A DNA stretch of 17,581 nucleotides from Candidatus Gastranaerophilales bacterium (GTDB taxonomy: Bacteria > Cyanobacteriota > Vampirovibrionia > Gastranaerophilales > Gastranaerophilaceae). Under the pieces are notes generated by a model, which worked only from the letters and a program-made list of their open reading frames with translations, had not been told where the DNA came from and did no database searches. The stretch spans positions 1 to 17,581 of the forward strand of contig UNSK01000040.1 of the NCBI GenBank assembly GCA_900552525.1. The letters run 5' to 3'. This document shows, piece by piece, positions 12,798 to 17,581 of the stretch (its first letter is position 1; the number at the start of each line of letters is the position of its first letter). Position numbers and translations under genes: made by a program.

Positions 12798-13312
12798 TTT
12801 TTGTAAAAATTGGAGCTATACTGCTCGGAGGCGGCTATGTCATTTTACCAATTATGACAAGTGAGTTTGTAGACAAAAGAAACCTTGTGTCGCATGATGA
12901 CTTAATTAATTATTTTGCCCTTGCTCAATCTCTTCCAGGAATTATTGCTGCAAATATATCTATGTTTATCGGATATAAGCTAAAGGGTAAATGGGGGGCT
13001 GTAGCAGCCATGGCGGGAGTAACATTTGTACCTTTCTGGTGTATAGTACTGCTTGCTTCAGTTTTAGGAGCTTTAACAAATAATTCTTATGTACAGGGGG
13101 CGCTCTGGGGTGTCGGGATTTCTGTAATCGCCCTTATTGTCTTGACTGTAAAAGAAATGTGGCAAAAATCAAATAAAAACACTTACTTTTATACTATTTT
13201 TATCCTCACTCTTGCGACCCTGCTTGTATTTAAGCTGTCGCCAATACAAACCATTGTGTTGTTCACTATGCTCGGGGTTTTATATAAAAGACTCAGGGAG
13301 GCAAAAGAATGA
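12773..13312 (+). CDS. chrA: Chromate-transporter-family membrane protein, first half-size subunit
   Basis: This belongs to the CHR (ChrA) family of anion transporters. It is 179 aa with about five to six hydrophobic segments and corresponds to one half of full-length ChrA. Family features are the N-terminal FVKIGAILLGGGY (10-22) and the QSLPGIIAANISMFIGYK loop (52-69). Short CHR proteins work as pairs encoded side by side, as here. ATG at 12773 lies inside the bioB 3' end (25-base overlap), with GGACGG upstream, so translation is probably coupled to bioB. Family members export chromate, but in an anaerobe with no chromate context the real substrate is uncertain; no regulator gene is adjacent. 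Confidence 0.9.
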   Translation: MSLFKLFLIFVKIGAILLGGGYVILPIMTSEFVDKRNLVSHDDLINYFALAQSLPGIIAANISMFIGYKLKGKWGAVAAMAGVTFVPFWCIVLLASVLGALTNNSYVQGALWGVGISVIALIVLTVKEMWQKSNKNTYFYTIFILTLATLLVFKLSPIQTIVLFTMLGVLYKRLREAKE

Positions 13313-13836
13313 TATATATACATTTGTTTCTTGAGTTTTTTAAAATAGGTTTATTTTCCTTTGGCGGCGGGTATGCAACAATACCTTTTCTATATCATAT
13401 TTCACAGGTATATAACTGGTATTCGCTTGATGAATTAACACAAATGGTTGCAGTAGCGTCAATTACCCCGGGACCGGTAGGTATTAATGTTGCGACTTAT
13501 GCTGGCCTAAAAAGCGCAGGGGTTTTAGGTTCAGCTCTTGCTACAACCGCAGAAATGCTGCCTTCACTATTCCTTGTAATAATTGTTTCTAAACTGCTAA
13601 AAAAATTCAGTGATAATTATTATGTAAAATCGATTATAGAAACCTTAAAACCAATAAGCTGCGCTCTCTTAACCTCTGTTGCAATAGGACTTTTAAAACC
13701 GGAAATAAAGGATATTAAGGCTATGATTTTACTTGCCGCACTTCTGTTAATAAGCTGGAAATCAAAAAAAGATCCTTTATTTTATATATTAATTTCTGCT
13801 CTGATTGGTATATTATTTAAGATTTTCTCTATCTAA
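13309..13836 (+). CDS. chrA: Chromate-transporter-family membrane protein, second half-size subunit
   Basis: This is the partner of the preceding gene: 175 aa with FFKIGLFSFGGGYATIPFL (10-28) and the family signature SITPGPVGINVATYAG (51-66), which is closer to the canonical form (P-G-P-x-G) than that of its partner (S-L-P-G). It has about six predicted membrane segments. Its ATG overlaps the preceding TGA (ATGA), with AGGGAGG seven bases upstream, so the two are translationally coupled and likely make a heterodimer. The last 24 bases overlap the 3' end of the convergent OmpA/MotB-like gene, and no terminator is visible. It would belong to a bioB-chrA-chrA transcript. Confidence 0.92.
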   Translation: MIYIHLFLEFFKIGLFSFGGGYATIPFLYHISQVYNWYSLDELTQMVAVASITPGPVGINVATYAGLKSAGVLGSALATTAEMLPSLFLVIIVSKLLKKFSDNYYVKSIIETLKPISCALLTSVAIGLLKPEIKDIKAMILLAALLLISWKSKKDPLFYILISALIGILFKIFSI

Positions 13837-14487
13837 CAAAGGTTCCTTCATAACAACCTTTAATTCTACACGACGGCTTTTTGCATAATCTTCTTTACCG
13901 TTAACAAGAACAGGTGTGGAAAAACTTGCACCTTCTACTATAATCATTTTACGCAATCTATTGCCGTTTGCTTTATTATAAGGAGTATTTGTCATGTAAT
14001 TAGCTACAGCATAAGCTCTTTTAAGGCTAAGCTCCATATTTTTCATATATTGTTCGTCATCAGAATACTTGCCTTGAAAAGTTTGAGAGTCTGTATGGCC
14101 TTGTATAATAATTCTTTCTATATTTTTATCAAGATATTCATTAGAAAAAATAGAATTCAGATAAGCCGGAGCAAATTTCGAAAGATACTGTTTACCTTTT
14201 TCAGAAAGTTCATAACTGTTAACATCAAACAGCTCTAAGTCAGAAATTTTGACTACTCCGGAAGTATCAATATTAGCCTCTATGTTCTGTTCTTTTAATG
14301 CTTGTTCCAAAGCTTCAGAAGCCCTGCTCTGTTCCATCTTACCCTGAATTTTTTCATAGTAGCTTGTCATATATGTATAGAAAAACAGCACAATAAATAC
14401 CAGTACAAGAGCTGTCATAAGGTCAGTCATTGTAACCCAGAATATATTATTTTCACTGCTGTCATCTTTGTGCGGTCTTATTCTCAT
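13813..14487 (-). CDS. MotB/ZorB-like stator subunit with OmpA peptidoglycan-binding domain
   Basis: This is a predicted inner-membrane stator protein that anchors a proton-driven channel to the cell wall. The 224 aa begin with a short basic cytoplasmic stretch, then one membrane helix (about 15-40) reading FWVTMTDLMTALVLVF; Asp22 is placed like the proton-binding Asp of MotB and ZorB. A short linker leads to an OmpA-like domain (about 75-215) with IQGHTDSQ (128-135), NMELSLKRAYAV (150-161) and SRRVEL (204-209), all family hallmarks. It lies 18 bases downstream of the ZorA-like gene, with GGTGA six bases before ATG, so the pair is an operon. ZorB of Zorya is about the same size. It is not a flagellar MotB by context, since no flagellar gene is present. 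Confidence 0.88.
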   Translation of the reverse strand: MRIRPHKDDSSENNIFWVTMTDLMTALVLVFIVLFFYTYMTSYYEKIQGKMEQSRASEALEQALKEQNIEANIDTSGVVKISDLELFDVNSYELSEKGKQYLSKFAPAYLNSIFSNEYLDKNIERIIIQGHTDSQTFQGKYSDDEQYMKNMELSLKRAYAVANYMTNTPYNKANGNRLRKMIIVEGASFSTPVLVNGKEDYAKSRRVELKVVMKEPLLDRENLK

Positions 14488-14505
14488 CAGTTATCACCTG
14501 CTCCT

Positions 14506-15390
14506 CTAGAAAAGTTTATCCACAACATCTCCGCCGGAACCTTTATTAAAAGATTCATTCAGCTTATTCAAACTGTATAAGATATTTTCCAGATAAGGCA
14601 GAGTAGTTTCACTGATACTCTTTTCCATAGCTTTTGCAAAATTCTCTGGTAAAGCTTTTAACAATTTCTCATTAGTTACGTTCTGAATTTTTGACTCTTT
14701 TACCAGATCAATAAGGAATTTTTCGCTCGTAACGACATCAAAAAGTCTGATAAACTCCTTTTGTATCGCCAGATAATACTTTTTACACATCCTGTTATAC
14801 ATAATTTTTTCTATAAACATAAATAACAGAGAAAATCCGACTGCAAAAACAGAACATAAAGCTGCTATCTGAATATTTGCAATCAAACCATTCAAAGACT
14901 CTCCGACATTAGCATCCATTGAGAAATTAACTTCAGTAAAAGCAACCGCCATTTTCAAAAAAGTAAAAAACGGGCCTAAACCTGTTAATAGCGTAGGCAT
15001 TGTTTGTATAAATTTATGGTTTATTTTTGAAAACACAAGAGTATCTTCATTAAAGAAATAAGAAGCATCTATCGTTAGATAGATTTCCGGTTTAAAATCG
15101 CCGGTATTTGTAGGATTTTTTGTTGCTATATAAAGTTTTTCAGGGAAAATCAAAGCCTTTTTAAAATCTTCCCACGATGTTGACGTAAAAGGATTATTCT
15201 TCATAAAGTTATCAAGTTCATTAAAACGGTATGACAACTCTTTTTTATTCAACGACTTTAAAAAATTATAAACTGAATTGAGGTTCTTTTCTACATACGC
15301 ATAATTTTTCAAAACAGTCATTATAAAAAACAGAAAAAATACCGTAATAATTAAAATCGCCGGCTCTGTTATAATCTTCAATATAGTCAT
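14506..15390 (-). CDS. MotA/TolQ/ExbB-family (ZorA-like) proton channel subunit
   Basis: This is predicted to be the channel-forming half of a proton-driven stator with the MotB/ZorB-like protein. The 294 aa have a first membrane helix (about 10-29), a cytoplasmic region (30-125), then two helices: MPTLLTGLGPFFTFLKM (131-147) and IQIAALCSVFAVGFSLLF (173-190). This corresponds to the family pattern in which helix two holds P-x-L-x-T-G-L-G and x-T-F. A short helical tail ends GSGGDVVDKLF. ZorA proteins of Zorya systems carry long coiled-coil tails (E. coli ZorA is roughly 700 aa), so this is a compact form. Start: AGGAG five bases before the ATG. It is divergent from the large zinc-ribbon protein, with promoters only about 20 bases apart. 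Confidence 0.82.
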   Translation of the reverse strand: MTILKIITEPAILIITVFFLFFIMTVLKNYAYVEKNLNSVYNFLKSLNKKELSYRFNELDNFMKNNPFTSTSWEDFKKALIFPEKLYIATKNPTNTGDFKPEIYLTIDASYFFNEDTLVFSKINHKFIQTMPTLLTGLGPFFTFLKMAVAFTEVNFSMDANVGESLNGLIANIQIAALCSVFAVGFSLLFMFIEKIMYNRMCKKYYLAIQKEFIRLFDVVTSEKFLIDLVKESKIQNVTNEKLLKALPENFAKAMEKSISETTLPYLENILYSLNKLNESFNKGSGGDVVDKLF

Positions 15391-15416
15391 GTCAACTCCT
15401 CAAATTCCACTTCCCA

Positions 15417-15449
15417 ATTGTAGCATAAAGTTTAATTTTAGGCTATAAT
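15417..15449. promoter_or_regulatory. Divergent promoters of the stator operon and the zinc-ribbon protein gene
   Basis: On the minus strand TGCTACAAT (15425-15417) is an extended -10 for the stator operon (leader about 20 bases). On the plus strand TATAAT at 15444-15449 serves the zinc-ribbon gene. Only seven bases separate this box from its ATG at 15457, so that mRNA would be leaderless. The -10 boxes are about 21 bases apart, so polymerases cannot bind both at once, suggesting co-regulation or mutual exclusion. Confidence 0.6.
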
Positions 15450-15456
15450 CATACAT

Positions 15457-17581
15457 ATGAAATGTCCTAAGTGTCATAAAACGATTTCAGATAATCTGAC
15501 AGTTTGTCCGTACTGCCATAAGGTTTTAGCTCTGGAGTGCCCGAATTGCCACTCTTTAGGAGAATCACCCGTTTGTGAAAAATGCGGTTACATAATTCTT
15601 ACAAAATGTTCCAAATGCGGCAAAACAGTTTCTACATCTGCACAAAAATGTAAGTGCGGATTTCCGGTCAAAACAAGTGTTGCTTATCAGGAATGCGAAA
15701 CTGATGAATTCGCCTCGCTTATTATACAGTTTTCATCACTGAAAAATATAAGACGACTGCTTGGCTCTCAAGAACTTTTTACAAAATTCTTTTTCAGGCT
15801 GCGCAATCTGCTAATGGCTCAATTCAAAGGTATTGACGGAAAAATTATTAATTATAATGATACGTTTATCATTAATATGAATAAAGAATTATCATTCCCG
15901 ACCTCTGCCAATAAAGCAATAAGGCTTGCTATAAAAATAATAAACGCATTCTCTGAACTCAACGCCAACGTAATTGAAGAACTTAGCACTCCTTTAAAAC
16001 TGAATATAACCATAATTAAAAAATCATCTGAGGAGCTGCTCGATAAAACAATCGTAGATACAAATGTAAAACTGCTTTCCGTTAAAAAGAATGAAAAACG
16101 TTATCTTAAAGGAATGCAGATTATACTAGATCAGTATGTCTGCGACTGCATAAGCAAAGATTATAAGACAGACTCACTGTATTCTGTAGAACAAAACGGC
16201 ACACCGCTAATGTTTTATGAAATATTGCTAGACAGCTATGTACTGCCCCCTTCTGAAAAAAACACAGACGTCCAACTGGAAGTTCATCAAAAAGAAATTA
16301 CCAAACCTGCAAATGAGCCTTCTGATGATATATACAGCTTTAAGGTTTTTGACATTAATGCAAAGTGTAAGTTTGAAAAAGTTAACGCTGTATCTTTGCT
16401 GGATAAACTTCAAAACAACAAAATTATATCTATCCGTTCTGAGAAGGACTTAGAAATACGCACCGGAGATTTGGTTAACTATCTGGAGTCAAAAGGTTTA
16501 AAACCGGTTCGCGCCATCTGTTCGGAAGAACTTAACTACAAGCCTTGGGGTGTCTTTGAGCAGCTTTTTAAAGATTATTACGGACTTTCATTCCATAAAG
16601 CTTTAATACCGCCGGATTTTGATGTAAAACGATTTAAGGCAATCATTGATTTGATTAACTCAAAACCTAGAAAAGCATCTACGCCTGAAGATGCAAGATT
16701 TGCATATATGGAAGATTTCGGAGCATTCTTAAGTTCGCTCAAAAACTGCGCTGTAATAATTGAAGGTTTTGAATATATGGATGACACGTCCATTCAAACA
16801 CTTGAGCTTTATTTTGACAGGTTTAAAAATATTAATGTACAATTTGTATTTATCACTGACAGCGAAACCTCTCTTCATTCCAAAGTCAAAGGACTTTTAA
16901 GAACACCTTTATACACCGAATACACTCTTCAAAAGTCCAATATGGATTCTATCCTGACAACAGTAAAAGAAGAAGCATCTGACTTTATTCAATCATTCTT
17001 TTTTGAAAAAATTAAAGAAAATTATAATGGTTCTCTTCTATATTTTGATAACGCGTTAAAATACCTGATTGAAAAAAATATATTAATAAATTTTGATGGC
17101 AGACTTATAATAAAAAATAACGGTTCTGTTATTCTCCCTAACAGTCTTGCCGGATTATTAAAAGCTAGACTTAAAGAATTAAGTAAAGATATGGATGCCT
17201 CAATGATACTTGCCTATTCTACTTATCTAGGAGGCAGGCTTGACTTTGAAGTAATTACTAAACTTGGCATCAAAAACACAGAGAAAGCTGTTCAAACACT
17301 TATTAATACAGGTTTTGCATATTCAGAAAACAATGTGCTTTATATTAATAACTACAATCTAGTAAAACCGGTTATTCAAGCTTCTTTGAAAAAAAATGTA
17401 AATGAATTCCTTGCAAAAAATATTCTGGCAAATATAGGAAAAGGCTTGGATGATACAACAACACTGCTTATAATGGGAAAACTTTCACTGTTTAAAGAAG
17501 AGTATCTTCTCCTGTGGAGAAACTCCCAGTTTGCAATGGCTGCAGGAGATTACGATTCTTATTTAAAAAATTGTCTTGGAT
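15457..17581 (+). CDS. Zinc-ribbon / cyclase-homology / STAND-ATPase-like multidomain protein, 3' end beyond window
   Basis: At least 708 aa are visible, with no stop before the window end. Residues 1-70 hold twelve cysteines forming three zinc ribbons (3/6/17/20, 28/31/40/43, 51/54/65/67). Residues about 85-190 resemble a class III nucleotide cyclase domain, but the first metal-binding position reads FSS (92-94) instead of FxD, while Asp135 is kept. Residues about 309-480 resemble the AAA_16/STAND ATPase of cyclase-ATPase proteins. YKPWGVFEQLF (361-371) and the Walker-B-like VIIEGFEYMDDTS (433-445) are in place, but the P-loop region ISIRSEKDLEIRTGDL has no GxxxxGK[ST]. A winged-helix-like part (about 580-660) and probable TPR helices follow. 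The order matches zinc-ribbon-cyclase-ATPase-TPR regulators. Translation is probably leaderless, with no ribosome-binding site. Domain calls are pattern-based. Confidence 0.75.
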   Translation, partial: MKCPKCHKTISDNLTVCPYCHKVLALECPNCHSLGESPVCEKCGYIILTKCSKCGKTVSTSAQKCKCGFPVKTSVAYQECETDEFASLIIQFSSLKNIRRLLGSQELFTKFFFRLRNLLMAQFKGIDGKIINYNDTFIINMNKELSFPTSANKAIRLAIKIINAFSELNANVIEELSTPLKLNITIIKKSSEELLDKTIVDTNVKLLSVKKNEKRYLKGMQIILDQYVCDCISKDYKTDSLYSVEQNGTPLMFYEILLDSYVLPPSEKNTDVQLEVHQKEITKPANEPSDDIYSFKVFDINAKCKFEKVNAVSLLDKLQNNKIISIRSEKDLEIRTGDLVNYLESKGLKPVRAICSEELNYKPWGVFEQLFKDYYGLSFHKALIPPDFDVKRFKAIIDLINSKPRKASTPEDARFAYMEDFGAFLSSLKNCAVIIEGFEYMDDTSIQTLELYFDRFKNINVQFVFITDSETSLHSKVKGLLRTPLYTEYTLQKSNMDSILTTVKEEASDFIQSFFFEKIKENYNGSLLYFDNALKYLIEKNILINFDGRLIIKNNGSVILPNSLAGLLKARLKELSKDMDASMILAYSTYLGGRLDFEVITKLGIKNTEKAVQTLINTGFAYSENNVLYINNYNLVKPVIQASLKKNVNEFLAKNILANIGKGLDDTTTLLIMGKLSLFKEEYLLLWRNSQFAMAAGDYDSYLKNCLG

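Noticed and set aside
13813..15390. Complete Zorya defence system
   Set aside because: Only the two membrane subunits resemble Zorya; no ZorC, ZorD, ZorE or other known effector is visible and the ZorA tail is too short, so only a ZorAB-like call is made.
16238..16453. Small open frames at 16228-16453 and 16578-16793
   Set aside because: They lie within the large zinc-ribbon protein frame, which is open throughout and has recognisable domains.

Overview
The window is low-GC bacterial DNA with standard genetic code and mostly clear Shine-Dalgarno sites. It probably comes from an anaerobic gut relative of the Cyanobacteria (Gastranaerophilales/'Melainabacteria'). This is inference from three things: a cyanobacteria-like PNPase, fermentative AdhE plus an anaerobe-looking BioB, and many small lineage-type proteins of unknown function. 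No taxonomic search was possible.

Layout. (1) 1-288: the likely 5' end of a leftward gene carrying a run of 12 G/C, then a divergent promoter region. (2) 289-1775: a divergent 295-aa sigma-70 family factor and a 166-aa two-helix membrane protein. (3) 1893-4037: pnp behind tandem -10 boxes and a leader hairpin, closed by a strong terminator that faces the terminator of a leftward 75-aa stand-alone LuxR-type HTH protein. (4) 4582-5814: a cysteine-free coiled-coil protein. (5) 6005-8662: full-length bifunctional adhE with an internal ribosome-binding site in front of its alcohol dehydrogenase half. (6) 8804-9863: a leftward 58-aa gene with its own terminator, a 400-base repeat-rich gap, and a 156-aa unknown protein. 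(7) 9924-11744: a short-chain dehydrogenase convergent with a 373-aa unknown protein. (8) 11865-13836: bioB overlapping two half-size chromate-family transporters in one operon behind a palindromic operator/promoter. (9) 13813-17581: a leftward two-gene proton-channel stator operon (MotA/ZorA-like and MotB/ZorB-like with an OmpA domain), divergent from a large zinc-ribbon / cyclase-homology / STAND-ATPase-like protein that runs off the window.

The most unusual unit is (9). The stator pair looks like the membrane motor of Zorya anti-phage systems but has a short ZorA tail and no recognised ZorC, ZorD or ZorE in the window. It shares a 66-base promoter region with a multidomain protein whose cyclase and P-loop motifs both look degenerate. 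This could be an uncharacterised sensing or defence module.

Across the window, many promoters carry an extended -10 (TGnTAnAAT-like) with no good -35, and two genes appear to give leaderless mRNAs. No tRNA, rRNA, CRISPR array, insertion sequence or phage gene was seen.
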